Of a stretch of 64,000 nt of DNA, positions 18,189 through 26,941 are shown piece after piece. The DNA comes from an uncultured Acetatifactor sp. (GTDB lineage Bacteria > Bacillota > Clostridia > Lachnospirales > Lachnospiraceae). The stretch's first letter is position 1; each line of letters begins with the position of its first letter. The notes under the pieces are model-generated. The model saw nothing but the letters and a program-made list of their open reading frames with translations, was not told where the DNA came from and ran no database searches. A program made the position numbers and the translations under genes. Where the stretch lies: NCBI GenBank assembly GCA_944383825.1, contig CALWRA010000010.1, positions 38,391 to 102,390 on the forward strand, read 5' to 3'.

Positions 18189-18434
18189 ATTTAACTCCTT
18201 CTCATCCGTTTTATCAATATTTTTTGTCCTGCGCATCACAAAATATCTTATACTAAAATAAACTTGATCGCAAGAGGAAGGCGTTGTATACTTAGTGTAT
18301 AAATTACCATAAATTTCATGGCCCGTCATCCGTTTTTCATTGTTTTACATAAGTTTTACGTGCCGCACTTACACTTTATCAAGCAGCGGAATCTGCCTTG
18401 GAGCGGAAGCCGCTCAAAAGCAGGGGGGAATAAT
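18189..18434. other. divergent intergenic region between pheA and DUF5050 gene
   Basis: 246 bases with start-proximal signals for both genes. On the minus strand TTGCGA-17-TAAGAT is a weak promoter candidate for pheA. A short inverted repeat (TATAC-N5-GTATA, near 18287-18301) could be an operator. No T-box, leader peptide rich in Phe, or open reading frame is visible. Confidence 0.4.
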
Positions 18435-19457
18435 ATGCTTTCAAAAATCCAGACCTTTATCGTTGTTATGTGTCTTGCCGTCATTTTGATTGTCGGCGTT
18501 TTCATCTTTTACCTTTCGAGACAAGGAGCTTCAAATCCCGAGGGAACAGTGGGAAACACTGCTGGTAATCTAAACAACAGAGGACTGTTCTGCGAGTATG
18601 ACGGCACCGTCTTTTTTTCCAATGCTTACGATGGGGGCAGCCTGTATGCCATGGACAGCACAGAAGAAAATATTCGACGGCTCAATGGATTAAATGTGCG
18701 CAGCATTCTGGCCGGAGGCGATTCATTATATTTTTTCCAGCGCGGGGCCTCCGGCAGTACCGCGCTGGAGTCGGCTCTCAGCGTACATTCCTTCAGCCGC
18801 TGTTCTCCAAACGGATCCAATATCCGCAGTCTTTCCAGAAATTATGTGATCACCGCTCAGCTGGTGGATAATTATCTCTATCTGCTTGTCCCCGGCGGGG
18901 AGCTTATGAAGCTTATCAAAATAGAAACCGATGGCTCCGGAGAAATTCTGGTGGCTGATTATGAAATCAATCCCGCCTGCGCGTCAGATGGCTTCCTTTA
19001 TTATAACGGCACACAAACCGATCACTATCTATACCGGATGGATACGGATACCGATATGCCCCAGGTGATCTGGGAAGGAAACCTGTGGTATCCCTGCATT
19101 GAAGGTGATTATATCTATTTTCTGGATGTGGGAAGCAATTACCGTCTCTGCCGCTACAACCTGTCCCAGGGACTAACCGAGGTCCTCACCCAGGATCGGG
19201 TGGACTGTTTTAATGTGGGACACGGTTATATTTACTATCAAAAAAACGGCGACGCTCCGCAGCTGATTTGTATGCGCGAAGACGGCACCGATGCTTTCGT
19301 TTTGGCCGAAGGCAATTATACCAACATAAATATGACCTCACAATATGTGTATTTTCAGGAATACGGAAATGACGCTTCCTATTACCATAGCCGCCTTGGC
19401 TACGGTATCTATGAAGAATTCTCCGAGGCCAGAGAAGCCGCTCTGAACGAAAAATAA
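18435..19457 (+). CDS. membrane-anchored DUF5050-type beta-propeller protein
   Basis: 340 residues from the ATG at 18435, which has AGGGGGGAA five bases upstream. One N-terminal membrane segment (about residues 6-28) is followed by an extracellular domain of repeated short motifs such as GDSLYFFQ, DGFLYYNG, GDYIYFLD and HGYIYYQK, spaced roughly 40 residues apart. This is the pattern of DUF5050, a beta-propeller-like repeat domain common in clostridial surface proteins. No catalytic residues are evident; binding or sensing is an inference. Confidence 0.75.
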   Translation: MLSKIQTFIVVMCLAVILIVGVFIFYLSRQGASNPEGTVGNTAGNLNNRGLFCEYDGTVFFSNAYDGGSLYAMDSTEENIRRLNGLNVRSILAGGDSLYFFQRGASGSTALESALSVHSFSRCSPNGSNIRSLSRNYVITAQLVDNYLYLLVPGGELMKLIKIETDGSGEILVADYEINPACASDGFLYYNGTQTDHYLYRMDTDTDMPQVIWEGNLWYPCIEGDYIYFLDVGSNYRLCRYNLSQGLTEVLTQDRVDCFNVGHGYIYYQKNGDAPQLICMREDGTDAFVLAEGNYTNINMTSQYVYFQEYGNDASYYHSRLGYGIYEEFSEAREAALNEK

Positions 19458-19480
19458 GCCGCTTCTCTGTGCCCTGTCCT

Positions 19481-19825
19481 TTATTCCTCTATATGATCCA
19501 GTCCCTGGCTGAGAATGGCAACGATATGAGAATCAGCCAGGGCATAAAATATGGTTTTGCCCTCTCTGCGGTTCTTTACAAGATCCATTTGCTTCAATAC
19601 TCTGAGCTGATGGGAAATCGCCGACTGCGACATTCCCAGTATGGCGGCAATGTCATACACACACATTTCCGAGCACAAAAGCACATACAGAATCTTCAGC
19701 CGGGTGGCGTCTCCAAAGACCTTAAAAAACTCCGCAAGATCCTGCATCTCTTCCTGAGGGGGCATTTTCTCCTCTATCATCCTGACGCTTTCTGCGTCCG
19801 CATGGATATATGTGTTTTCTTCCAT
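19481..19825 (-). CDS. ArsR/SmtB-family metal-sensing repressor
   Basis: 114 residues from the ATG at 19825, which has AGGAGG seven bases upstream. It has a winged-helix core (FGDATRLKILYVL, MSQSAISHQLRVLK as recognition helix). The C-terminal helix carries Asp98, His100, His111 and Glu114 with the same spacing as the alpha-5 zinc site of SmtB (D-x-H-x10-H-x2-E). The alpha-3 site reads EMCVYD, keeping one Cys only. This predicts a zinc-type sensor that releases DNA when metal binds. Its target is not obvious; the divergent NusG-II gene starts 116 bases away. Confidence 0.88.
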   Translation of the reverse strand: MEENTYIHADAESVRMIEEKMPPQEEMQDLAEFFKVFGDATRLKILYVLLCSEMCVYDIAAILGMSQSAISHQLRVLKQMDLVKNRREGKTIFYALADSHIVAILSQGLDHIEE

Positions 19826-19925
19826 CCTGATCCCTCCTGCCGTGCATATCACCATTATATCATTGTTTTTCATTTTGAGGAATGGAAATATTGTTCCAAA
19901 AAGGATTCATTTTCTTTCCTTTTTC

Positions 19926-19934
19926 TGCTATACT
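19926..19934 (+). promoter_or_regulatory. extended -10 promoter of the NusG-II gene
   Basis: TGCTATACT is an extended -10 element; the -35 region is weak (TTCATT at 19906). The predicted start of transcription falls at or beside the ATG at 19942, leaving almost no 5' leader. Confidence 0.45.
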
Positions 19935-19941
19935 AAAAAAC

Positions 19942-20373
19942 ATGAAAGATACCGGAGAAACCCAAAATCACTATCAAAGAAAAGCATGCATATTCATATT
20001 GTTTCTGCTGCTTCTCATTGCGGTCTGTGCGCTATGGATTACATTGGGAAGCAAAAAAGAAGAAGGCGTCACGGCGGACGTCTATCAGGACGGAGTTCTG
20101 ATAGAAAGCATTGACCTTTCCGCTGTGCCGGAGTCCTACACTCTTACGGTAACCGGAGAAAACGGCTGTACCAACGTCGTTGAAGTACGCCCCGGAAGCA
20201 TCGGCATAATATCTGCCGACTGTCCCGATCAGATCTGCGTCCGTCAGGGCTTTATCGGCAGCCCGCTTCTTCCCATAACCTGCCTTCCCAACAAGCTGGT
20301 AATACAGCTTCGCGGACACGATGCAGCTTCAGAAGACGGGGGAACGGTTATCCCCGATATGATCGCATACTAA
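19942..20373 (+). CDS. membrane-anchored NusG domain II protein
   Basis: 143 residues. One N-terminal membrane segment (about 15-35) precedes an extracellular NusG-domain-II fold with SADCPDQICVRQGFI and ITCLPNKLVIQL; the paired Cys residues are typical of the family. In clostridia this gene commonly precedes a Gx transporter (HepI) gene, as it does here 40 bases later, often near electron-transport or flavin-transfer genes. Function is unknown. The ATG at 19942 lacks a ribosome site and sits about where transcription should begin, so a leaderless message is possible. Confidence 0.8.
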   Translation: MKDTGETQNHYQRKACIFILFLLLLIAVCALWITLGSKKEEGVTADVYQDGVLIESIDLSAVPESYTLTVTGENGCTNVVEVRPGSIGIISADCPDQICVRQGFIGSPLLPITCLPNKLVIQLRGHDAASEDGGTVIPDMIAY

Positions 20374-20413
20374 GCAGACTGATCCGACTCCGCGGACATT
20401 TTATGGAGAGCTT

Positions 20414-20911
20414 ATGAAAGTCAAAAGAATAACTACCCTGGCCATGTTTACCGCCCTGGCTCTGATTATTTTCGCCGTAGAGAGCCTGATTCCTCCCCTC
20501 CTTCCCGTCCCGGGCATTAAACTTGGGCTGGCCAATATTATAACTCTTGTGTTGTTAAAAAACTTTTCCGCAAAGGACGCCTCCCTTGTACTTCTGATGC
20601 GAATTCTCCTGTCCTCCTTTTTCTTTGGTCAGGCCTTGAGTCTGATGTACAGTCTTGCAGGAGGACTGTTCTGCCTTGCGGCTATGTATTTTATGAACCA
20701 TCTGCTGGGCGGCCGTTTTCTGTTCCTCACAAGTATTTTCGGCGCTCTGGCCCATAATACGGGTCAGATCCTGACAGCCTTTCTGATCACAGAGGTTCCC
20801 GGCGTTTTGGCATATCTGCCCTTTCTCCTGTTAAGCGGCGTGATAACAGGTCTTTTTACCGGTCTGTGCGCACATTTTGCCCAAAAATATCTGATCCCTA
20901 TTTTGAATTGA
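20414..20911 (+). CDS. Gx transporter family protein (HepI-like)
   Basis: 165 residues with five to six membrane segments. The start MKVKRITTLAMFTALALI, PVPGIKLGLANIITL, and the Gly-rich ALAHNTGQI stretch match the Gx transporter family, formerly called heptaprenyl diphosphate synthase component I. It resembles ECF-type substrate-binding membrane subunits; the substrate is unknown. GGAGAG sits a few bases before the ATG. It forms a pair with the NusG-II gene. Confidence 0.85.
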   Translation: MKVKRITTLAMFTALALIIFAVESLIPPLLPVPGIKLGLANIITLVLLKNFSAKDASLVLLMRILLSSFFFGQALSLMYSLAGGLFCLAAMYFMNHLLGGRFLFLTSIFGALAHNTGQILTAFLITEVPGVLAYLPFLLLSGVITGLFTGLCAHFAQKYLIPILN

Positions 20912-20955
20912 CAGATCTTAGTATATTTTACCGGATTTGGGCAATACTCTTTTTC

Positions 20956-21366
20956 ATGAAAAACAGTGTTAAAAATTTCTTGCACAATTTTATCCTCTGC
21001 GGCATCACCGGCTGGTGCATGGAGATCCTTTTTACCTCTCTTGACTCCTTTCGCCGCAGAGACATGAAGCTTATGGGTAACACCTCCATCTGGATGTTCC
21101 CCATATATGGTTGCGCCGCTTTTTTAGCTCCTATCGGCAAACTTCTAAGAAAAAAGCCGATATGGCTGAGGGGCCTTACCTACACCGGTCTTATTTTTTC
21201 TACGGAATATATCACCGGAAGCCTTTTAAGCCGCCGCACTCTTTGTCCTTGGGATTACAAGCGAAGCCGCTGGAATGTCAACCGCTATATCCGTCTTGAC
21301 TATGCCCCCTTCTGGTTCTTCGCCGGCCTTTTGTTTGAAAAGCTTACATCTCCAAAGGAGCATTGA
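20956..21366 (+). CDS. CmpB-type putative ABC transporter permease, short form
   Basis: 136 residues from the ATG at 20956. Four hydrophobic segments and motifs such as GITGWCMEILFT, SIWMFPIYGCAAFLAPI, STEYITG and CPWDY fit the CmpB family (Pfam ABC_trans_CmpB), annotated as putative ABC permeases without a known ATPase partner. A longer paralogue lies at 26942-27916. No strong ribosome site precedes the start; it follows the Gx transporter gene by 44 bases. Confidence 0.75.
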   Translation: MKNSVKNFLHNFILCGITGWCMEILFTSLDSFRRRDMKLMGNTSIWMFPIYGCAAFLAPIGKLLRKKPIWLRGLTYTGLIFSTEYITGSLLSRRTLCPWDYKRSRWNVNRYIRLDYAPFWFFAGLLFEKLTSPKEH

Positions 21367-21388
21367 AAGAATGAGGCAGGGCTACCCG

Positions 21389-21763
21389 TCAGGACAAGCC
21401 TCCGTCCTCCAGCTCATCGGAGCCGATGTCCAGCATGTTTACCGTGCGCCTTTTCCTCCTTGCCTCCTCCGACTGTCTCAGAATGAAATCCTTGATTGTC
21501 CTGGAATTACGGATATGGGTGAGCAAAAGCTTGGGATGCGTGGTGTCTCCCGTGTAGCATGCCACCGTCCCCAATCCGAATATTCTCTCCAAAAGGCTTG
21601 CCGTATGCTCTACATCCTGCACCTTGTACATATAACAGTCGTTTTCTACCTTTCTTAAAAAGCCTGCGTCTATGGTAATCATATCCTCCTTGACAATGTA
21701 CTTTGTAAAGGTAAATGGCAGGCCAAAAAACAGCCAGCGTTTTCTTTCAGCAAATTCCACCAT
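21389..21763 (-). CDS. bacterial PH-domain protein
   Basis: 124 residues. The N-terminal 75 residues look like a bacterial PH (YdbT/YvbH-like) beta-barrel: FTFTKYIVKEDMITIDAGF, then YMYKVQDVEHTASLLERIFGL, the usual arrangement in which the domain describes a short basic loop and a helix. The C-terminus is charged (EEARRKRR). No membrane segment, so it is probably cytoplasmic. GGAGAGGAGA lies just before the ATG. It is convergent with the CmpB gene. Confidence 0.7.
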   Translation of the reverse strand: MVEFAERKRWLFFGLPFTFTKYIVKEDMITIDAGFLRKVENDCYMYKVQDVEHTASLLERIFGLGTVACYTGDTTHPKLLLTHIRNSRTIKDFILRQSEEARRKRRTVNMLDIGSDELEDGGLS

Positions 21764-21888
21764 TTGTCTCCTCTCCTATCTTCTGTTATAAATGCTCTGA
21801 TATGGTTTAATCCTCTTCATTATAGTGGATGCAGGCACTTAATGCAAAACTTTTCTGCGAAAAAACCTGTCATTTCTGCAACTTTGCA

Positions 21889-21917
21889 TTGAAAGTGACT
21901 GCAAGAAGTGGTATCAT
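21889..21917 (+). promoter_or_regulatory. sigma-A promoter of pyrBI
   Basis: TTGAAA (21889-21894), a 17-base spacer and TATCAT (21912-21917). Predicted start near 21924. An 8-bp inverted repeat, AATGCAAA (21841-21848) and TTTGCATT (21883-21890), overlaps the -35 and could bind a regulator. Confidence 0.65.
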
Positions 21918-21997
21918 AAATAAAAATTATTGAAACGGCTATCTATGCTCTCAGCCGGAAGAATGCTCGTACCTTCCGTTGTCATGAATAAAATAAC

Positions 21998-22028
21998 AGT
22001 CGAAGGGATTTTTCTCTTCGACTTTTCT
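21998..22028 (+). terminator. intrinsic terminator (attenuator candidate) in the pyrB leader
   Basis: AGTCGAAG (21998-22005) and CTTCGACT (22016-22023) form an 8-bp stem followed by TTTTCT. It lies about 75 bases after the predicted transcript start and about 95 bases before the pyrB ATG, the position of an attenuator. A reading frame in phase with pyrB runs through it without a stop. Confidence 0.6.
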
Positions 22029-22121
22029 ATGCCTGCCGCCCTGCTGCGCAGGAAACCGCTTATGCGCCCGCCTGCCAAAATAAATATAAAGGATGCCGCT
22101 TCCCGGCAGAATGGAGGAAAA

Positions 22122-23036
22122 ATGAGACATTTAATGAGTCCCCTTGATTTTTCAACAGAAGAGCTGGAAGAGCTATTTGATCTTGCCAACGACATTGAAC
22201 AGAACCCGGAAAAATATGCCCATGCCTGCAATGGCCGGATCCTGGCCACCTGCTTCTATGAGCCAAGCACGCGTACGCGGTTAAGCTTCGAGTCTGCCAT
22301 GACCAGGCTGGGAGGACGGGTGATTGGTTTTTCCGATGCCGCCTCTTCTTCCGCTTCCAAGGGAGAGAGCGTATCCGATACCATACGCATCATCTCCTGC
22401 TATGCCGATATCTGCGCAATGCGCCATCCAAAGGAGGGCGCTCCTATGGTTGCGGCGGAAAAATCCGGCATCCCTGTAATCAATGCCGGAGACGGGGGGC
22501 ATCAGCATCCCACCCAGACGCTCACCGATCTTCTCACTATCCGAAGTCTAAAGGGCCGCCTGGGAGCTTTTACCATTGGTCTGTGCGGAGATCTGAAGTT
22601 CGGCCGCACCGTACACTCTCTGATCAATGCCCTGACCCGTTACAATGACATCCGTTTTCTTTTTATCTCTCCCGAGGAACTTCGCGTACCGGATTACATA
22701 ACAGATATGTTACGGGACAAAGAAATCCCCTATGAGGAAGTGATACGCCTGGAAGATGTGATGCCAAGGCTTGATCTTCTTTACATGACCCGTGTACAGA
22801 AGGAACGCTTTTTTAATGAGGAAGATTACGTGCGTTTGAAAGATTTCTACATTCTCAACTCTGAGAAAATGGAGCTGGCCAGAAACGACATGCTGATCCT
22901 TCATCCTCTGCCCCGGGTAAATGAAATTTCCGTGGAAGTGGATGACGATCCCAGAGCAGCTTATTTTAAGCAAGCCCGCTATGGCGTATACGTGCGGATG
23001 GCTCTGATTCTGACCTTGCTGAACATTACCGTCTAG
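22122..23036 (+). CDS. pyrB: aspartate carbamoyltransferase catalytic subunit
   Basis: 304 residues from the ATG at 22122, which follows GGAGGAAAA. It condenses carbamoyl phosphate with aspartate, the committed step of pyrimidine synthesis. The carbamoyl-phosphate site [41 protein letters not shown] and the aspartate-binding [11 protein letters not shown] are intact. It works as c6r6 holoenzyme with PyrI encoded 13 bases downstream. An in-frame extension to 21930 exists, but it covers a terminator and lacks a ribosome site, so it is treated as leader. Confidence 0.97.
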   Translation: MRHLMSPLDFSTEELEELFDLANDIEQNPEKYAHACNGRILATCFYEPSTRTRLSFESAMTRLGGRVIGFSDAASSSASKGESVSDTIRIISCYADICAMRHPKEGAPMVAAEKSGIPVINAGDGGHQHPTQTLTDLLTIRSLKGRLGAFTIGLCGDLKFGRTVHSLINALTRYNDIRFLFISPEELRVPDYITDMLRDKEIPYEEVIRLEDVMPRLDLLYMTRVQKERFFNEEDYVRLKDFYILNSEKMELARNDMLILHPLPRVNEISVEVDDDPRAAYFKQARYGVYVRMALILTLLNITV

Positions 23037-23049
23037 GAGGAATAAACAT

Positions 23050-23484
23050 ATGTTAAATGTAGGGAAAATTGAAGAGGGCTTTGTCCTAGACCACATCAAG
23101 GCAGGAAAAAGCCTAAGCCTTTATGAACATCTGCAGCTGGACAAGCTGGACTGTACTGTTGCTATTATCAAAAACGCTCGTAGCAATAAAATGGGAAAAA
23201 AAGATATATTAAAAGTGGAATGTGACCTTGATATGCTTGATCTGGACATTCTTGCCTTCATTGATCACAATATTACTGTTAATGTGATCAAAAATGGAGA
23301 AATCGTGTCCAAAAAGGAGCTGGTGCTTCCCAGACAGATACGCAATGTAATTAAATGCCGCAATCCCAGGTGCATTACCTCCATAGAGCAGGGACTCCCC
23401 CATATTTTTATTCTTTCAGATGAAGAAAAAGAAATTTACAGATGTAAATACTGTGAAGAGAAATACGCTGAATCAGCAAAATAG
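23050..23484 (+). CDS. pyrI: aspartate carbamoyltransferase regulatory subunit
   Basis: 144 residues. It binds nucleotide effectors (ATP, CTP) at the N-terminal allosteric domain and holds catalytic trimers together through a C-terminal zinc domain. The four zinc Cys are visible: CRNPRC and, near the end, CKYC. GGAGGAATAAACAT leads into the ATG. Its presence means the enzyme is the allosteric E. coli-like type rather than the unregulated Bacillus type. Confidence 0.97.
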   Translation: MLNVGKIEEGFVLDHIKAGKSLSLYEHLQLDKLDCTVAIIKNARSNKMGKKDILKVECDLDMLDLDILAFIDHNITVNVIKNGEIVSKKELVLPRQIRNVIKCRNPRCITSIEQGLPHIFILSDEEKEIYRCKYCEEKYAESAK

Positions 23485-23499
23485 CTTTCCGGGCAAATA

Positions 23500-24072
23500 T
23501 CAACTGACGCCAATGCCGCTGCGTACAAGCATCTGCTCTGCTTCCCTCCTGGAGAAAACAAACAAGCTCCGCAAACTGTCCGGACCCTTCAATGCCGCGG
23601 AAAGCTTTTCATAAAGATTCAACGTCTGCTCTCTAATCAGCTCCGTTTCTGCGCCTTGATCCTCCTTTTCTGCGGCCAGTCCGCTGTATTTCTCCAGTTC
23701 TCCCTGGGTCTGGGCAAATTTTATAAAATTATTGTACGCTTCCGGCAATCCGCTCTTTTCGGATACCATAATGGGATGCTTCTGCGCCATCAGCGTATAG
23801 GCATTCATTAATTCCTTTTCCCAGCATTCCTGATAAATCAGAGTATAGATATATAGCTCCTCCTCACTGAAATTTTCCGTGGAAATCTGTCGGAAATAAG
23901 CGTCTATTGGATTTTCCTCTGCCGGAGAGGATGCCTGAAGCGCCGTCTCCTCTGTCAGTCTCAGTTTTTGAATTTCGCCAAGGCAGACACTGAGAAGCGA
24001 CAGCAGTGCCAGAATCATTACAGATTTCAGCCTGCCGCCCAAGTTTTGCTCCAGCTCCTCAAAACACCACAT
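23500..24072 (-). CDS. hypothetical single-pass membrane or exported protein
   Basis: 190 residues from the ATG at 24072, chosen because GGGGGAG lies six bases upstream; an ATG five codons earlier lacks that. A membrane segment (about residues 17-33, ILALLSLLSVCLG) is followed by a Glu-rich, largely helical domain without recognisable motifs. I do not recognise the family. It sits just after the histidine kinase gene on the same strand with an 88-base gap, so co-transcription with the two-component system is possible. Confidence 0.55.
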   Translation of the reverse strand: MWCFEELEQNLGGRLKSVMILALLSLLSVCLGEIQKLRLTEETALQASSPAEENPIDAYFRQISTENFSEEELYIYTLIYQECWEKELMNAYTLMAQKHPIMVSEKSGLPEAYNNFIKFAQTQGELEKYSGLAAEKEDQGAETELIREQTLNLYEKLSAALKGPDSLRSLFVFSRREAEQMLVRSGIGVS

Positions 24073-24160
24073 ATGCCGCTCCCCCATGTCCTGATATATC
24101 CTTATTTTATTCTGTCCGGCTCTGATTTATGACATGCTCTTGCTCCGGAAACCTTCTGTG

Positions 24161-26119
24161 CTATCCCAGTGTGGGAAAGCTAAGAATTACTTTAAACAAA
24201 TCGCCATCAGTAACCACCTGCATGGAACCGCCTTGAAGCTGGGCAAGGCTTCCCGCAATGGAGAGTCCCAGCCCGTTTCCCTCCATGTGTCTGGATTTAT
24301 CACCTCTCACAAAGCGTTCCTCAAGCTCCTGAGGCGAAACGTCCAGGGCGTATTTTGACATATTTCTGAATATAATTTCCACATGGTTTTCTTTTATTTC
24401 TACATTTACATATACCCTGGTATTTTCCTGAGCATATTTATAGACATTACTCAGCAGGTTGTCAAAAATTCTCCATAAATGTCTTCCATCAGCCTGAATG
24501 CGCACTGCCTCCATAGGCTGTTTTATTATCAGCTCAAGCCGCTTCTCCCCAAAGCGCTGTTCATACTCTCCCGCCGCCTGTGAAAGCATCACGCCAATCT
24601 CGCAGGGTGCCATATTGACCTCCAGGTTGCCCGTGGTAGCCTTGGACGCTTCCACCAGATCCTCGAGAAGCTTTTTCAGGCGCCCTGCCTGGCGGAGCAA
24701 CACTTCCGCATATTCTTTCACCTTACCGGTTTCCAGATTTTCATTGCCAATCAGAGAAGCATAGTTGATAATGGAGGTCAGAGGAGTCTTCAAATCATGG
24801 GAAACATTTGTAATCAGCTCTGTTTTCAGCCGTTCGCTTCTCATCCGTTCCTCCACTGCATTTCCAATCCCCTGTCCGATCCGGTTCAGATTCTCTCCAT
24901 GAGCCTGAAAGACAGGCGGCATTCCGGCGGTATCCACGTGATAGGACAAATCTCCCTGCGCAATAGCCTCTCCTCCAAGCATTAGCTTTCTGCACACCAT
25001 TGTAAGGTACAAAATCCCCGCCAGCATCAATGCCTTTTCCAAAAGCCAGAATAAAAGCAGAATATCTATCTCAGGACTGCGGCAGTAAAGAATGACCGCA
25101 AGTTCAACAAAGCACAGCGGCAGAAAGATAGCCAGCGCATGATAAGCAAAGGGCAGATTTTTGAAAAGCCTTCCAAGGATTACTGCCAGCCCTCTGACAG
25201 TCCGGGTCAAAAATCTGAGTATTCTCCAGATAATCGTATTTCTCCAAAACTTACCCTGTTTCAGGCGCAGGGCAAATTCCATGCAGAAAATAGTGCACCA
25301 GACAACCTCAAGCATGCCTGTAAAAATCAGAATGACTGCGAAAACAGGAACGGAATAATTTACAAAGGAGTATACAAAGAGCAGCCCCAGCACAGCTACA
25401 AATCCAAAGACAAAAGCAAGAAGATCCAGCGGAAGCTCCGTAAGGACTCCTGGTGAGATTCCCTCCTGCCCGTTTTTATGGCCCGCGCTGCACATAAGAA
25501 AAATAAAACTTAAAATCAAAACGACAACACTCAGCACCACGGCAACGGGCAGTACCATCCTCAAATCATAAAGCATCAGACCTAGATCGGCGTTGTTCCT
25601 GTAGCTGTCTGAAAATGGAAATTCCGGATCCACATAAAGATAAATGTTATACTCCGTCAACTCATCCTCCGATGAAACGCCATGGCTTTGTCCGGTGTCT
25701 CTCTCTTCCAGCCACTGTGAGGGAATCATTCCCACCCTGAGATAATCATAGGGCGTATCCTCTCCATCATAGCAGCTCCAAACAAGCTCTCCATCCAAGT
25801 AAAGTTCCGCGCTGCTGTTGCGCTCTTGAAAATATTCCGTCAGCCACTCTTCCCCAAATGCTTCTTTGTCGATGCCCCCCTCTGTGTAGGACATCTCGTC
25901 ATAAAAATAGCTTTCCACCATATCCAGGTCATCGCTAGCGTTCTCCCACATCATATCCCTGATCAGCGCCACCCTATCCGTATATCCTCCTGCATATACA
26001 AACAGGCAACCCGCCGCCGATGCCGCACCCACGATAAAGCTGAATCCCAAAAGAAAAAATACGGCTATTCTGGCCTTTGAACTTCCCGTCAATTTCTTAT
26101 CCCGTCTGTCCTTATTCAT
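24161..26119 (-). CDS. membrane sensor histidine kinase
   Basis: 652 residues from the ATG at 26119 (GGAGG four bases upstream). A first membrane segment (about 15-38) and an extracellular domain of some 120 residues are followed by a cluster of five to six more membrane segments (about 155-390), a HAMP-like stretch, HisKA with NVSHDLKTPLTSI (phospho-acceptor His441), and HATPase with HLWRIFDNLLSNVYKYA (N box) and GNGLGLSI (G box). The many-segment sensor suggests detection within or near the membrane. It pairs with the response regulator immediately upstream. Confidence 0.92.
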   Translation of the reverse strand: MNKDRRDKKLTGSSKARIAVFFLLGFSFIVGAASAAGCLFVYAGGYTDRVALIRDMMWENASDDLDMVESYFYDEMSYTEGGIDKEAFGEEWLTEYFQERNSSAELYLDGELVWSCYDGEDTPYDYLRVGMIPSQWLEERDTGQSHGVSSEDELTEYNIYLYVDPEFPFSDSYRNNADLGLMLYDLRMVLPVAVVLSVVVLILSFIFLMCSAGHKNGQEGISPGVLTELPLDLLAFVFGFVAVLGLLFVYSFVNYSVPVFAVILIFTGMLEVVWCTIFCMEFALRLKQGKFWRNTIIWRILRFLTRTVRGLAVILGRLFKNLPFAYHALAIFLPLCFVELAVILYCRSPEIDILLLFWLLEKALMLAGILYLTMVCRKLMLGGEAIAQGDLSYHVDTAGMPPVFQAHGENLNRIGQGIGNAVEERMRSERLKTELITNVSHDLKTPLTSIINYASLIGNENLETGKVKEYAEVLLRQAGRLKKLLEDLVEASKATTGNLEVNMAPCEIGVMLSQAAGEYEQRFGEKRLELIIKQPMEAVRIQADGRHLWRIFDNLLSNVYKYAQENTRVYVNVEIKENHVEIIFRNMSKYALDVSPQELEERFVRGDKSRHMEGNGLGLSIAGSLAQLQGGSMQVVTDGDLFKVILSFPTLG

Positions 26120-26144
26120 ATTTCCTCCTATTATCCACTGGAGA

Positions 26145-26837
26145 TTAGTGCTTTCCTTCACACTTATAGCCCTGCCCCCAGACCACCTTCAGATATCTGG
26201 GCTCTGCCGGATTAATCTCCAGTTTTTCTCTCAGATGCCGGATATGCACTGCCACTGTATTCTCACTGCCATAGGGGGGATCATTCCAGATTTTGGAGTA
26301 AATCTCCCTGGGAGAGAATACCTGTCCCACATTCTGCATCAGCAGCTTCAGTATTTCATATTCCGTGGGCGTAAGAGATACCGCTTCTCCGTCCAAAGTA
26401 ACCACTTTTTCCTTGTCGTCCAGCTCAATCCCTCCTATCCTGAGAATATCCGGCTTGATTTTGCCGCTTCCCAGCTGCATATATCGCCTGAGCTGAGATT
26501 TTACTCTTGCCGCCACCTCAATCGGATTAAACGGCTTTGTCACATAATCGTCAGCTCCCACGGTTAATCCCAGAACTTTGTCCGTATCCTCGCTCTTGGC
26601 AGTTAGAAGAATGATGGGCACATTGCTCTTTTCCCGCATTTTCACCATGGCTGATATTCCGTCAAGCTCAGGCATCATAATGTCCAGCAGAACAAGATGA
26701 ATATCCTGCTCATCCATAATCCTGAGAGCCTGCTTTCCATCAAATGCCTCAAACAAGGTGTAATTTTCATCCCTAAGATAAATTTTCAGCGCGTTTACAA
26801 TGTCTTTCTCATCATCGCAAATTAGTATATTATACAT
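26145..26837 (-). CDS. OmpR/PhoB-family response regulator (VanR-like)
   Basis: 230 residues. The receiver domain has the acidic pair (CDDE), phospho-acceptor Asp52 in LLDIMMPELDG, the Thr/Ser switch ILLTAK and Lys in TKPFNP. The C-terminal winged helix is OmpR-type (LTPTEYEILKLLMQN, SENTVAVHIRHLREKLE). It is 25 bases upstream of the kinase gene in one operon. The similarity to VanR/cell-envelope regulators is only general; the target genes are unknown. Confidence 0.94.
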   Translation of the reverse strand: MYNILICDDEKDIVNALKIYLRDENYTLFEAFDGKQALRIMDEQDIHLVLLDIMMPELDGISAMVKMREKSNVPIILLTAKSEDTDKVLGLTVGADDYVTKPFNPIEVAARVKSQLRRYMQLGSGKIKPDILRIGGIELDDKEKVVTLDGEAVSLTPTEYEILKLLMQNVGQVFSPREIYSKIWNDPPYGSENTVAVHIRHLREKLEINPAEPRYLKVVWGQGYKCEGKH

Positions 26838-26880
26838 TTTCCGCCCTCCTGCTTTCCTATTGTATCAAAGTCCTTCTTAA

Positions 26881-26927
26881 TAAAAAACAAGCTAAGTGTT
26901 TAAGATTTCTTTAACCTCTTAGCTTGT
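26881..26927 (-). terminator. intrinsic terminator after the CmpB/YlmH/ZIP run
   Basis: ACAAGCTAAG (26887-26896) pairs with CTTAGCTTGT (26918-26927); on the minus strand the stem is followed by TTTTTATT. It separates the CmpB-like gene from the two-component operon downstream. Confidence 0.75.
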
Positions 26928-26941
26928 CCCTTCTTTTTCCC

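Noticed and set aside
21930..22121. N-terminal extension of PyrB
   Set aside because: It lacks a ribosome site, begins six bases after the predicted transcript start and encodes through a terminator; the normal PyrB start at 22122 has GGAGG.
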